Assembly (NCBI GenBank): GCA_023423995.1
Contig: JAFAEL010000219.1
Span: forward strand, 1 to 23,714
From: Pseudomonadota bacterium
Lineage (GTDB): Bacteria > Pseudomonadota > Alphaproteobacteria > Rhizobiales > Beijerinckiaceae
Direction of reading: 5' to 3'
DNA length: 23,714 nt
The notes beneath the pieces are model-generated. The model was given only the letters and a program-made list of their open reading frames with translations. It was not told the origin of the DNA and did not search any database. A program made the translations under genes and the position numbers. Positions 8,557 through 18,336 of the stretch are shown in pieces (position 1 is the first letter of the stretch; the number at the start of each line of letters is the position of its first letter).

Positions 8557-9722
8557 TGGCGCAGGCGAAGGTCTTCCTGATCGCGGGCGAGGAATCGGGG
8601 GACCAACTCGGTGCGGGCCTGATGCGGGCGCTCAAGCAGCGCCTGGACGGCGTGGCATTCGCGGGGGTCGGCGGGCGCGCCATGGAGGGGGAGGGGCTCC
8701 AGAGCCTGTTCCCGCTCTCCGAGATCGCCGTGATGGGGATCACGGCGGTGCTTGCGCGGCTGCCCGCCATCTACCGGCGCGGCCTCCAGGTGGTGGATGC
8801 CGTCGCCGATGCGAGACCGGACGTCCTCGTGGTGATCGACAGCCCGGAATTCACACACGCGGTCGCCCGCCGGGTGCGGCGCAGGCTGCCCGATCTGCCG
8901 ATCGTGAACTATGTCAGCCCGAGCGTCTGGGCGTGGCGGCCGGGACGGGCGCCGCGGATGCGGGCCTATATCGACCACGTGCTGGCGCTGAAGCCCTTCG
9001 AGCCCGCCGCGCATCTCCGGCTCGGAGGACCTCCCTGCACCTATGTCGGCCACCCTCTGGTCGAGCAGCTTGCCGAATTGCGGCCCGCCGAGGGCGAGCG
9101 CGCGCCCCTTGCTGCCGAGCCCCTGACCCTGCTCGTGCTGCCGGGCAGCCGGCGATCCGAGATATCCCGCCTGATGGAGCCGTTCGGACAGGCGCTCGAG
9201 ATCGTCGCGCGAGCGACGCCGCGCCGGCTGGAGGTCATTCTGCCTGCCGTTCCGCATCTCAGGGACGAGATCGGCGCCCGGGCCGCCGGATGGGCCGTGC
9301 AGCCGATCCTGGTGGAGGGTGACGAGGCGAAACGCGCCGCCTTCCGACGGGCGAATGCCGCGCTCGCGGCTTCCGGTACCGTGACGCTGGAACTCGCGCT
9401 CTCCGGCGTCCCGATGGTCGTCGCCTACAAGGTCTCGAAGGTGGAGGAGCAGCTCAAGCACCTCATCAAGGTGCCCTCGATCGTGCTCGCGAACCTCATC
9501 CTGGGCGAGAACGTGGTGCCCGAGCGGGTGCAATGGGATTGCACGCCGGAGAAGCTCGCCGCTGCCCTCCTGCCGCTGCTGTCGGATACGCCCGAGCGCC
9601 GCGCGCAGGTGGATGCCTTCGGCCGCCTCGACACGATCATGGAGGCCGATGCGGCCGAGACCCCGTCCGAGCGCGCGGCGAAGATCGTCCTCGCGGAGAT
9701 CGGGCGCGCCCGGGCGGGCTGA
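8556..9722 (+). CDS. lpxB: Lipid-A-disaccharide synthase
   Basis: Glycosyltransferase (GT19) that joins lipid X to UDP-2,3-diacylglucosamine to form the tetraacyl disaccharide 1-phosphate, acting at the inner face of the inner membrane. The opening LIAGEESGDQLGA (8-20) is the family N-terminal motif. PSVWAWRPGR, TYVGHPLVEQL, LVLPGSRRSEI and the donor-site segment ASGTVTLELALSGVPMVVAYK are all recognisable. Length 388 is normal. The ATG shares a base with the lpxI TGA. It is the last gene of the + strand lipid A cluster, and its stop directly abuts the stop of the opposing Uma2 gene (TGATCA at 9720-9725), leaving no room for a separate terminator. lpxC and lpxK are not in the window. Confidence 0.97.
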   Translation: MAQAKVFLIAGEESGDQLGAGLMRALKQRLDGVAFAGVGGRAMEGEGLQSLFPLSEIAVMGITAVLARLPAIYRRGLQVVDAVADARPDVLVVIDSPEFTHAVARRVRRRLPDLPIVNYVSPSVWAWRPGRAPRMRAYIDHVLALKPFEPAAHLRLGGPPCTYVGHPLVEQLAELRPAEGERAPLAAEPLTLLVLPGSRRSEISRLMEPFGQALEIVARATPRRLEVILPAVPHLRDEIGARAAGWAVQPILVEGDEAKRAAFRRANAALAASGTVTLELALSGVPMVVAYKVSKVEEQLKHLIKVPSIVLANLILGENVVPERVQWDCTPEKLAAALLPLLSDTPERRAQVDAFGRLDTIMEADAAETPSERAAKIVLAEIGRARAG

Positions 9723-10286
9723 TCAGCCCCGGTCGGAGAAGAAGCGCGGGACCGGCAGCGTGAGGCCGGGCGGCTCGAGGCGCAGCACGCCGTCGCGCAT
9801 GAAGCTGGTCTGGATGCCGCCGTCAGCCCGGCGGGCGTGATGCGTGACGGTCCCGGAGCGTCCGTCGAGGATCAGGTAGTGCCGAACGCTCTCCAGGCGG
9901 AAATAGTCCTGGAGCTTGGCGCCGCTGTCGCGCCGATAGGTCGAAGGCGAGGTAACTTCGACGACGATGGTCGGATCCGAGATCTCGACCGTCTCGTCAT
10001 CGACAAGAGGTCCAAGGCGGACGAGACAATCCGGCTCATAGACCGTTCGCCCATCGATCCTGACGGCGATGCCGTCGCCGAGTACCTCCCCTGGGACACT
10101 CGTTGCTTGCATAGCGTCGTTCAGCGCGAGCCATGCCCGCTGCTTGGTCCGGAAGTGCCCCGCCCGTTCCGCCGCCATCGGCACGACCTCGCCGGCAACG
10201 AGCTCGTAGCGCTCGCCCTTCGGAAGGTTCACCGCCCAGGCGATGAACTCGTCCGCGTCCATCCGGAGCTTCGTCGGTGCGTTCAT
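9723..10286 (-). CDS. Uma2 family protein (putative PD-(D/E)XK endonuclease)
   Basis: Member of the Uma2/DUF820 family, which shares the restriction-endonuclease fold; its biological role is not established. The start reads MNAPTKLRMDADEFIAW, and GERYELVAGEVVPM (24-37) is the typical family opening. The nuclease-like residues are in order: D86 in VYEPDCLVR, E110 in IVVEVTSPST and K124 in AKLQDYF. Length 187 is typical. The ATG at 10286 is preceded by GGAGGGCGGG, a good ribosome-binding site. It lies between two groups of housekeeping genes and is a likely accessory insertion, since lpxB and gltA are commonly near each other in relatives. I see no partner gene, inverted repeats or direct repeats marking an insertion. 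Confidence 0.85.
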   Translation of the reverse strand: MNAPTKLRMDADEFIAWAVNLPKGERYELVAGEVVPMAAERAGHFRTKQRAWLALNDAMQATSVPGEVLGDGIAVRIDGRTVYEPDCLVRLGPLVDDETVEISDPTIVVEVTSPSTYRRDSGAKLQDYFRLESVRHYLILDGRSGTVTHHARRADGGIQTSFMRDGVLRLEPPGLTLPVPRFFSDRG

Positions 10287-10326
10287 CCCGCCCTCCGCGC
10301 TGCGGCGGAAGAGTAGCGCGGGGTTG

Positions 10327-10349
10327 CGCGGGCGGTCCAGCCGCCCGCG
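10327..10349 (-). terminator. Hairpin downstream of gltA, likely terminator
   Basis: On the + strand CGCGGGCGG, loop TCCAG, then CCGCCCGCG form a perfect 9-bp stem. It starts 8 nt after the gltA stop in the direction of gltA transcription. The - strand lacks a T-run after the stem, so termination would be of the GC-rich type or incomplete, letting some transcript run into the Uma2 gene. Confidence 0.55.
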
Positions 10350-10357
10350 TTTGCCGA

Positions 10358-11644
<1,287 letters not shown>

Positions 11645-11778
11645 CGAGCTCGCCTCTTCATGGGGATCGGGCCCGGGAGAGACGATGCATCTCTCGAGCC
11701 ACAAGGACGTCCGACGGCTGCCTGCGGCAATCGCCGGACCTCAGGTGACACGCTCGGTATCGGATCGACGAAGCCCGT

Positions 11779-13239
11779 TCAAGCAGCCCCGACCGCAGCC
11801 TGAACAGTAGATGAAGGGGGCGCGCTCTGGGCGTCGAGCCGGGCAAGGCATTCTTCCCGCCCCAGAACGGCCATCACGTCGAAGAGACCGGGCGAGGTCG
11901 AGCGGCCCGTCAGCGCGGCCCGGAGGGGCTGCGCGACCTGGCCGAGCTTACAGCCTGTCTCTTCTGCGAAGGCGCGCACGACCGCTTCCAGCGGGGCCTG
12001 GGACCAGTCCTCGACGGCCGCGAGTCGCGGCCGCAGCGCGGCGAGACGCTGCCGGGCGGCACCGTCCAGCAGCGAGGCCGCCTTCGCGTCGAGCACCAGG
12101 GGCGATTGGGCGTAGAGGTAATAGGCGGCGTCGAGCAGTTCGACCAAAGTCTTCGCCCGCTCCTTGAGGCCGTCCATCGCGGCCTCCAGCTTCGCACGCA
12201 CCTCGGGCGAGAAGCTGGAGCCGAGACCGCGCGCCGGGCCAAGAGAGGGGAGCAGATCCTCCATGCGGCGGACGAGCTCCGCATTGGAAGCCTGCCGCAT
12301 GTAGTGGCCGTTCAGATTTTCCAGCTTGGCGAAGTCGAACCGCGCCGGCGAGCGGCCGATCTGCCCGAGATCGAAGGCGGCGACCATCTCCTCGTCCGAG
12401 AAGATTTCCTGGTTGCCGTGGCTCCAGCCGAGGCGGACGAGATAGTTGCGCAGGGCCACCGGCAAGAAGCCGAGGTCACGGTAGGCATCGATGCCGAGCG
12501 CGCCGTGCCGCTTCGAGAGCTTCGCGCCATCCGGCCCGTGGATGAGCGGGATGTGCGCCCATTGCGGCACGTGCCAGCCCAGCGCCTGGTAGATCTGCGT
12601 CTGGCGCGCCGCGTTCGTCAGGTGGTCGTCGCCGCGGATGACGTGCGTGACATCCATGTCGTGGTCGTCGACTACGACAGCGAGCATGTAGGTGGGCGTG
12701 CCGTCCGAGCGCAGCAGCACGAGGTCGTCGAGGTCCTTGTTCTGCCACACGACCCGGCCCTGGACGTGGTCCTCGACCACCGTCTCGCCCTCGGAGGGAG
12801 CGCGCAGCCGGATGACGGGTTTTGCGCCCGCGGGGGCGGTCGCCGGGTCGCGATCGCGCCAGCGCCCATCATAGCGCAGCGGGCGGCCCTCGCGGCGCGC
12901 GGCCTCGCGCATCTCCTCGAGCTCCTGCTGCGTCGCGTAGCAATGGTAGGCGCGGCCGGAGGCGAGCAGGCTCTCGGCAACCTCCCGGTGCCGGGCTGCC
13001 CGCGCGAACTGGTAGACGACGTCCCCGTCCCACGTCAGGCCGAGCCAGGACAGGCCGTCGATGATGGCCTGGATGGCCGGCTCGGTCGAACGCTCGCGGT
13101 CGGTATCCTCGATGCGCAGGAGCATGCGGCCGCCGAAGCGGCGGGCATAGAGCCAATTGAACAGGGCAGTGCGGGCCCCGCCGATATGGAGGAACCCGGT
13201 AGGGGAGGGCGCGAAGCGCGTGACGACCGGAGCGGACAT
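11779..13239 (-). CDS. gltX: Glutamate--tRNA ligase
   Basis: Charges tRNA(Glu) with glutamate. Many alphaproteobacteria have no GlnRS and also make Glu-tRNA(Gln), later amidated by GatCAB; whether this enzyme does so cannot be told here. The class I HIGH motif is HIGG at 18-21 in [25 protein letters not shown] is at 42-51, and the KMSKS loop is KLSKR at 240-244, as usual in GluRS. The C-terminal half is the helical anticodon-binding domain. Length 486 is normal. The start at 13239 puts the motif at its usual distance from the N terminus. The upstream region has only a weak GACGAG, and a 6-bp hairpin (GAGGCC/GGCCTC, 13259-13276) lies in the leader. comEC is divergent. Confidence 0.96.
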   Translation of the reverse strand: MSAPVVTRFAPSPTGFLHIGGARTALFNWLYARRFGGRMLLRIEDTDRERSTEPAIQAIIDGLSWLGLTWDGDVVYQFARAARHREVAESLLASGRAYHCYATQQELEEMREAARREGRPLRYDGRWRDRDPATAPAGAKPVIRLRAPSEGETVVEDHVQGRVVWQNKDLDDLVLLRSDGTPTYMLAVVVDDHDMDVTHVIRGDDHLTNAARQTQIYQALGWHVPQWAHIPLIHGPDGAKLSKRHGALGIDAYRDLGFLPVALRNYLVRLGWSHGNQEIFSDEEMVAAFDLGQIGRSPARFDFAKLENLNGHYMRQASNAELVRRMEDLLPSLGPARGLGSSFSPEVRAKLEAAMDGLKERAKTLVELLDAAYYLYAQSPLVLDAKAASLLDGAARQRLAALRPRLAAVEDWSQAPLEAVVRAFAEETGCKLGQVAQPLRAALTGRSTSPGLFDVMAVLGREECLARLDAQSAPPSSTVQAAVGAA

Positions 13240-13423
13240 GGGCTCGTCTGTGATGAGGGAGGCCTGCGGCGGCCTCTGCCGGCGCGGAAGGCGGCTCCCT
13301 ACCACCCGCGGACGCGCGCGTTAAGCCCGCCTTCCGTCGCCGGGCGTGGCGGCTGCCTCCAACCGTCTGGCGTCGCTCACCTGATCCGCTACTCTTCGCG
13401 GCGGCATCGCCTTTGGGTCGCGT
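13240..13423. other. Divergent gltX/comEC intergenic region
   Basis: This 184-nt gap must hold the promoters of both gltX (-) and comEC (+). I see no convincing -35/-10 pair. The only clear structure is the GAGGCC-N6-GGCCTC inverted repeat at 13259-13276, which would form a small hairpin in the gltX leader about 20 nt before its start. Confidence 0.4.
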
Positions 13424-15748
13424 ATGGGGGCAGGGCGCCAGGACGGCGGAGGAGGCCGCGGGACCCGGGCCCGTGCGGCGGCGCTCCCTCTCGGGCGTGC
13501 CTGGGCCTGGAACGGGCAGCATCTGGCACGGAGCTTCGCGGCGGGTCCGGGCTGGATCTCCGCATGCCTCGCGAGGGAAGCCGATGCTCGCCGGCTCTTC
13601 CCGTGGATCGCGGTGTTCTACGGGGTCGGGATCGCGCTCGCCTTCGCGGCCGACGGTCCGCTGTCGGTCTGGCCGCCGGCACTCGTCGGGCTCGGCATGG
13701 CCGCGACCGCAATCCTGTTTCGCGCGCGGCCCGTGGCTCTTCCGGTCCTGCTCGCGCTGGTGGCGATCGCCTCCGGTTTCGGTATCGCGGCCCTGCGCAT
13801 CCAGCTTGCCGAGGCGCCCGTGCTCGGGCGCGTCCTGTCGACGAGCTTCGAGGGTTTCGTCGAGAGCGTGGAGGAGCGCCCGGCCGGCGGGCGGCTGCTG
13901 ATCCGCGTCACCAAGCTCGACCGCGTGGAAGCTGCCGAGCGGCCGAAGCGCCTGCGCGTCAGCGCGCGTTCCCTGGAGGGCGTGGCGCCTGGAGATTACG
14001 TCTCGGCGGGCGCGCGCCTCCTGCCGCCGCCGGAGGCGGCACGGCCGGGCGGCTACGACTTCGCCCGGGATGCCTATTTCCGCGGGATCGGGGCGGTCGG
14101 ATCGGTCTCGGGTCGGCTGCGCCGGATCGAGGCGCCGCCGGTGGAACGCCCGCTCGATCTGCGCCTCGTCGCCGGGATCGACCGGGCGCGCAATGCGCTG
14201 ACCGCCCGCATCGCGACGACGATCGGCGGGCAGGCGGGTGCCGTCGCGGCTGCGCTCGTCACCGGCAAGCGGGGACTGATCGAGGAGGGCACCAACGACA
14301 TCCTCCGCGCCGCCGGGATCTACCATGTCGTGTCGATCTCGGGCCTGCACATGATGCTGGCGGCAGGCGTGTTCTTCTGGCTCGCCCGGGCTCTGCTCGC
14401 GCTCTCGCCGACGCTCGCTCTGACCTGGCCGATCAAGAAGCTCGCCGCCCTCGCCGGGATGGCGGGAGCCGCCGCCTATTGCGTCTTCTCGGGCTCCGAG
14501 GTCGCCGCCGAGCGCTCGCTCATCATGATCCTGGTCATGCAGGGCGCGATCCTCCTCGACCGGCCGGCGCTCTCTATGCGGAACCTCGCCATCTCGGCGC
14601 TGATCGTCCTCACGCTGGAGCCGGAGACGCTGCTCGGGCCGAGCCTGCAGATGTCCTATGCGGCGGTTGCCGGGCTGATCGCGCTGGCGGAATGGACCCG
14701 GCACCGTCGCAGCGCTCCCGAAGGAATCGATCCGCTCGGGCGGGCCCTGCACTGGGCTGGCGCTCTCGTCCTGGGCGTGATCGGCACCACGCTCGTCGCG
14801 ACGCTCGCGACGGCGCCCTTCTCGGGCTTCCACTTCCAGAACCTGCAGCCCTACGGGCTGCTCGGGAACGCCGCCACGCTCCCGCTCGTGTCCTTCCTGG
14901 TCATGCCCTGCGCGGTTCTGGGCACGCTCGCCTACCCGTTCGGCCTGGACCGCCCGGTCTGGTGGGCAATGGGGGTTGGGGTCGAGGCGGTTCTCGGGCT
15001 GTCCGGATGGGTGGCGTCGCTCGGTGGCGCGAGCGTCACCGTCCCGGCCTTCGGCCATGGCGCGCTGATGCTCCTCGTCGTGGCGCTCCTCTGCGCCACC
15101 CTGTTCGTCTCGGGTCTCCGCTTGGTCGCGGTCGCGCCGGCGGCTCTCGGGCTTCTCGCGGCCTTCGGATCGGCGCGGCAGGACGTCTATGTCGCGCGGG
15201 ACGGCTCGGGAGCGGCGATCCGCGGCCAGGACGGGCGGCTCGTGGTGGTCGGCCGCGTGCCGGCCTTCACGGCGGAACAATGGCTCAAGGCGGACGGCGA
15301 CGGGCGGAAGGGGACTGATCCTGCGATCCGCGCGGGAGCGCGCTGCGACCCGATCGGCTGCACGGTTCTCCTGCCCGACGGCCGATACGTCTCCTATCTC
15401 GAGGACCGCCGCGGCTTCCGCGAGGATTGCCGGCGCGCGGCGATCGTAATCTCCCGCCTGACCTCTCCGGTCGGCTGCGCCGCCTCGATCGTCATCGACC
15501 GCGAGCATCTCGCCGGACATGGCGCCACGGCGATCCGGGCCACGGAGGCCGGCTTCACGCTCGCGACGGCGCGGCGGCCGGACGAGACCCGGCCCTGGCT
15601 GCCCAAAACCCCCGCGTTCAGACCCGCAGCCTCGACGCCACGCTCGGCACTCGGCCCGCCCCGACCACCTCCCGCCGATCCGCCGGAGGCAGCGGCCGAG
15701 CCGGATCTTCCGCCGGCGGAGGCGCCGGACGGTGATCCCGGCCCGTGA
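13424..15748 (+). CDS. comEC: ComEC/Rec2 family membrane protein
   Basis: ComEC forms the inner-membrane channel through which single-stranded DNA enters during natural transformation. The 774-residue protein has two N-terminal membrane helices (about 60-115), then an OB-like DUF4131 domain (about 140-240). The competence domain (about 270-580) has several helices and the segments ALVTGKRGLI, YHVVSISGLHMMLAAG and LGPSLQMSYAA, hallmarks of the family. The C-terminal domain (about 590-740) has no HxHxDH motif, so it lacks the metallo-beta-lactamase nuclease site of Bacillus ComEC. It instead has the cysteine-containing form common in alphaproteobacteria (CDPIGC, REDCRR, VGCAAS) and ends in a proline-rich tail. 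The start is uncertain: no clear ribosome-binding site precedes 13424. No other competence gene is in the window. Its stop abuts the lexA stop. Confidence 0.92.
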   Translation: MGAGRQDGGGGRGTRARAAALPLGRAWAWNGQHLARSFAAGPGWISACLAREADARRLFPWIAVFYGVGIALAFAADGPLSVWPPALVGLGMAATAILFRARPVALPVLLALVAIASGFGIAALRIQLAEAPVLGRVLSTSFEGFVESVEERPAGGRLLIRVTKLDRVEAAERPKRLRVSARSLEGVAPGDYVSAGARLLPPPEAARPGGYDFARDAYFRGIGAVGSVSGRLRRIEAPPVERPLDLRLVAGIDRARNALTARIATTIGGQAGAVAAALVTGKRGLIEEGTNDILRAAGIYHVVSISGLHMMLAAGVFFWLARALLALSPTLALTWPIKKLAALAGMAGAAAYCVFSGSEVAAERSLIMILVMQGAILLDRPALSMRNLAISALIVLTLEPETLLGPSLQMSYAAVAGLIALAEWTRHRRSAPEGIDPLGRALHWAGALVLGVIGTTLVATLATAPFSGFHFQNLQPYGLLGNAATLPLVSFLVMPCAVLGTLAYPFGLDRPVWWAMGVGVEAVLGLSGWVASLGGASVTVPAFGHGALMLLVVALLCATLFVSGLRLVAVAPAALGLLAAFGSARQDVYVARDGSGAAIRGQDGRLVVVGRVPAFTAEQWLKADGDGRKGTDPAIRAGARCDPIGCTVLLPDGRYVSYLEDRRGFREDCRRAAIVISRLTSPVGCAASIVIDREHLAGHGATAIRATEAGFTLATARRPDETRPWLPKTPAFRPAASTPRSALGPPRPPPADPPEAAAEPDLPPAEAPDGDPGP

Positions 15749-16450
15749 TCAGTAGCGCCGGACGAGGCTGACGAGCTTGCCCTGGATCTTCACGCGGTCC
15801 GGTCCGAGGACGCGCGTCTCGTAGGCGGGATTCGCAGCCTCGAGCGCGATGGAGGAGCCGCGGCGGCGGAAGCGCTTCAGCGTCGCCTCGTCATCGTCGA
15901 TCAGGGCCACGATGATGTCGCCCGTATTCGCCGTGTCCTGGCGCTTGATCACGACGGTGTCGCCGTCGAGGATCCCGGCATCCACCATGGAATCGCCGCG
16001 GACCTCGAGCGCGTAATGTTCGCCGCCGCCCAGGAACTCGGGCGAGACGGTGATCGTGTGGGAGCTGTTCTGGATGGCGCTGATCGGCGTGCCGGCCGCG
16101 ATCCGCCCCATGACGGGGATCTGCATCGCCCGGCTGTCCGACGCGGAGGCGGGGGCGGGAGGCGGGGTCGGTATGCCTCGCGGCTTGCCGAAGCCGCCCT
16201 CGACGACGCTCGGCGAGAATTTCGGCCGCGCCATCGGCTCGGGCAGCTTGATCACCTCCAGCGCGCGGGCGCGATTGGGCAGGCGGCGGATGAAGCCGCG
16301 CTCCTCGAGCGCCGTGATCAGCCGGTGGATGCCGGATTTCGACTTCAGGTCGAGCGCCTCCTTCATCTCGTCGAAAGATGGCGGCACGCCTGTCTCGCGC
16401 AGGCGCTCGTGAATGAAGCGAAGCAGCTCGTTCTGCTTGCGGGTCAGCAT
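15749..16450 (-). CDS. lexA: LexA repressor, SOS regulator
   Basis: Represses the DNA-damage (SOS) regulon and is inactivated by RecA-stimulated self-cleavage. A winged helix-turn-helix covers residues 1-65 ([13 protein letters not shown], then [16 protein letters not shown]). A long Pro/Ala/Ser-rich linker spans about 75-108. The S24-type protease domain follows, with the Ala-Gly cleavage site at A119-G120 (GRIAAGTP), nucleophile S154 (RGDSMVDAG) and base K169 (VVIKRQD). Length 233 is longer than E. coli LexA (202), as usual in alphaproteobacteria because of the linker. The ATG at 16450 has a strong GGAGGTG upstream. Two SOS boxes (one exact, one with a single mismatch) lie upstream, so it is very likely self-regulated. 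Confidence 0.97.
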   Translation of the reverse strand: MLTRKQNELLRFIHERLRETGVPPSFDEMKEALDLKSKSGIHRLITALEERGFIRRLPNRARALEVIKLPEPMARPKFSPSVVEGGFGKPRGIPTPPPAPASASDSRAMQIPVMGRIAAGTPISAIQNSSHTITVSPEFLGGGEHYALEVRGDSMVDAGILDGDTVVIKRQDTANTGDIIVALIDDDEATLKRFRRRGSSIALEAANPAYETRVLGPDRVKIQGKLVSLVRRY

Positions 16451-16484
16451 CGTCACCTCCGCGCGGCGTTCCGACTCGCGCTCG

Positions 16485-16499
16485 AAACAAAGCGAGAAC
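16485..16499 (-). promoter_or_regulatory. Near-match SOS box proximal to lexA
   Basis: On the - strand GTTC, TCGCTTT, GTTT: the alphaproteobacterial LexA site GTTC-N7-GTTC with one mismatch in the last base. It lies 35 nt before the lexA ATG, in the promoter or leader, where a repressor would act directly. Centres of the two boxes are 24 bp apart. Confidence 0.5.
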
Positions 16500-16508
16500 A
16501 AGTTAGCC

Positions 16509-16523
16509 GTTCCCGCTGTGTTC
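16509..16523 (+). promoter_or_regulatory. SOS box GTTC-N7-GTTC
   Basis: GTTC, CCGCTGT, GTTC is an exact match to the direct-repeat LexA operator of alphaproteobacteria. It reads as GTTC-N7-GTTC on the + strand and GAAC-N7-GAAC on the - strand. It lies 58 nt before lexA and 71 nt before the divergent DUF1007 gene, so LexA bound here could affect both. Confidence 0.8.
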
Positions 16524-16594
16524 CACAAGCGTCGCTTTTCAGCCGATTTCGGCCGTTAACCGGGTCGCTTACCTCTGCGCGTCAGCCTCTGAAC

Positions 16595-17239
16595 ATGCGA
16601 TTCGTCAACAGTCTCGGCGCTGGCCTCGTCCTAGCCCTGCTCTCCACCGGGGCCCTGGCCCATCCCCATGTCTGGGTGAAGTCGAAGGCCACCATCCTGT
16701 ACGACGGGACGGGGCGGATCACCGGCATCCGCCATGGCTGGACCTTCGACGAGGCCTATTCGGCCTATGCCGTCCAGGGCTTCGAGAAGGGGCCGGACGG
16801 CAAGCTCGCACCCGACAAGATGAGCGAGCTCGCCAAGATCAACATGGAGGCGCTGGCCGAGCAGGGCTTCTTCACGAGCGCCAAGGCGAATGGGAGCAAG
16901 CTCTCCTTCGGCGAGCCGGCGAATTACACGACCGCCTTCCAGGACAACGTGCTGACGCTGACCTTCGACCTGCCGCTGCGCAGTCCGGCCAAGGCGGACC
17001 GCGCCTTCACGTTGGAGGTCTACGACCCGACCTTCTTCGTCGATTTCTCCATCCCCGAGGGCGACGATGCCGTGAAGCTCGATGGAGCGCCCAGCGGCTG
17101 CGCCCTGAAGGTGACGCGGCCGAAGCCGCCCGAGCAGAGCCAGACCCAATCGGTGAGCGAGTCCTTCTTCAACGCTCTGAACGCCGCCTCTCAATACGGC
17201 GCGCAATTCGCCTCCCGGGTGCTCGTCGCATGTCCGTGA
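16595..17239 (+). CDS. DUF1007 family periplasmic protein
   Basis: A secreted protein usually encoded next to a NicO-type metal transporter, as here; its exact role is unknown, and a metal-binding or delivery function is inferred from that pairing. Residues 1-22 are a Sec signal peptide with cleavage after GALA, leaving a mature N terminus HPHVWVKS. This start is a family hallmark, and its two histidines could bind metal. GIRHGWTFDEAYSAY (45-59) and the YDPTFFVDF segment are also typical. The end carries three Ser/Gln-rich turns and a final cysteine. Length 214 is normal. The ATG at 16595 has no clear ribosome-binding site but is required by the signal peptide. The open frame runs upstream through lexA without meaning. 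The next gene starts 10 nt before its stop. Confidence 0.88.
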   Translation: MRFVNSLGAGLVLALLSTGALAHPHVWVKSKATILYDGTGRITGIRHGWTFDEAYSAYAVQGFEKGPDGKLAPDKMSELAKINMEALAEQGFFTSAKANGSKLSFGEPANYTTAFQDNVLTLTFDLPLRSPAKADRAFTLEVYDPTFFVDFSIPEGDDAVKLDGAPSGCALKVTRPKPPEQSQTQSVSESFFNALNAASQYGAQFASRVLVACP

Positions 17240-18333
17240 GCTCGGCCGCGCTCGCGTCCGGAAGGCCGCGCCTGAACCGTCCCTCGCGGCGCGCGCTCGT
17301 CATGGTTGCGGCGCTCGCGATCGTGGCGGGGCTGATCGCGCTGCTGGGGCTCCTCGTCGGGGCGGGTGCCGCACCGCCCGCGCCGGCGCCGAAGAACCCG
17401 TTCGGCACGGGAATCCGCGAGGCGGCTCCGGCCGCGACCGGCCTCGGCGGCTGGATCCTGGCCGTCCAGTCCGAGTTCTATCGCGGCCTCACCGGCGCGC
17501 TCTCCGCCATGAAGCGCGACGGAGCCGCGTTCTGGGGGCTCGCCGGCATCGGCTTCCTCTACGGCGTGTTCCACGCCGCCGGGCCGGGCCACGGCAAGGG
17601 CGTGATCTCCGGCTACATTCTCGCGACGAAGCGGACGCTGGCCCGCGGCATCGGGCTGAGCTTCGCGGCCGCCTTCGTGCAGGCAGCGGTCGCGATCGGC
17701 CTGGTGGGAATCCTCGCGGCCGTGCTGCGTGCGAGCTCCGCCTCCATCAACGCCGCCGCGAGCGCCATCGAGGTCGCGAGCTTCGGAGCTCTTCTCGTCG
17801 TCGGGCTGGCGCTTCTCTGGCGAAAGAGCGCCGCCGTCGTGCCCACCTCAGAGCACAGCCATCATCACCATCACCATGATGGTCACGGGCACCACGGCCA
17901 CGCGCACCAACACCACGACCATCACCATGACCACGCTCATGGCGAGGCTTGCGGATGCGGCCACTCGCATGGGCCGACGGCGGCCGAGGTCGAGCGCATG
18001 GCAGGATGGCGCGAGAGCGTCGGCGTCGTCCTCGCGGCCGGGATCAGGCCCTGCTCGGGCGCCATCATCCTTCTGGTCTTCGCACTGTCGCAGGGGCTCT
18101 TCTGGGCCGGGGTCGCGGCGACCTTCGCCATGGCGCTCGGGACGGCGATCACCACGGGTGCGCTCGCCGCGCTGGCGGTCCTTGCGAAGAGCGTCGCCCT
18201 CCGCCTCGCGAGCGGGCGGGGAGAGAGCGGCGCGCGCGCCGTCGCCTGGCTCGAGGTGCTGGCGGCCGCCTTCGTGGCCGTCCTCGGCGGGGCGCTGCTT
18301 CTCGGGATGTGGGGTTCGGGCCTCGCGAGCTGA
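17230..18333 (+). CDS. NicO/RcnA-type nickel/cobalt transporter
   Basis: Inner-membrane protein of the NicO superfamily, which includes the RcnA nickel/cobalt exporter of E. coli. Direction of transport here is not known. It has a first hydrophobic helix at about 18-40, then the conserved HAAGPGHGKG (115-124, H115 and H121 likely metal ligands). Further helices follow, and GIRPCSGA (271-278) begins the C-terminal half. Between the halves, residues 209-247 hold 21 histidines, several Asp and a CGC motif, a likely metal-sensing or buffering loop longer than in many relatives. Length 367. The ATG lies inside the end of the DUF1007 gene, so translation is probably coupled. The pair could be a nickel, cobalt or zinc system; no B12 or urease gene is near to decide. 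Confidence 0.88.
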   Translation: MSVSSAALASGRPRLNRPSRRALVMVAALAIVAGLIALLGLLVGAGAAPPAPAPKNPFGTGIREAAPAATGLGGWILAVQSEFYRGLTGALSAMKRDGAAFWGLAGIGFLYGVFHAAGPGHGKGVISGYILATKRTLARGIGLSFAAAFVQAAVAIGLVGILAAVLRASSASINAAASAIEVASFGALLVVGLALLWRKSAAVVPTSEHSHHHHHHDGHGHHGHAHQHHDHHHDHAHGEACGCGHSHGPTAAEVERMAGWRESVGVVLAAGIRPCSGAIILLVFALSQGLFWAGVAATFAMALGTAITTGALAALAVLAKSVALRLASGRGESGARAVAWLEVLAAAFVAVLGGALLLGMWGSGLAS

Positions 18334-18336
18334 GCC

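Noticed and set aside
11645..11778. A sigma-70-type promoter for gltA (TTGAAC near the gltX stop, GATACC downstream on the - strand)
   Set aside because: Spacing is about 15 and the second box is poor, so it is no better than chance in this composition.
12106..15520. Very long open frames on both strands opposite or out of frame with gltX and comEC
   Set aside because: They cross gene boundaries, are rich in Arg, Gly, Asp and Pro, and show no domain. gltX and comEC account for the region fully.
16556..16565. TTAACCGGGT shared with 2641-2650, as a common regulatory motif of bamA and DUF1007
   Set aside because: A shared 10-mer is expected many times by chance in a 24-kb window, and the two copies differ in distance to their genes and in flanking sequence.
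17854..17970. CAT/CAC-rich tract as a CRISPR or simple non-coding repeat
   Set aside because: It is in frame inside the NicO gene and encodes a histidine-rich loop; there are no regular spacers.
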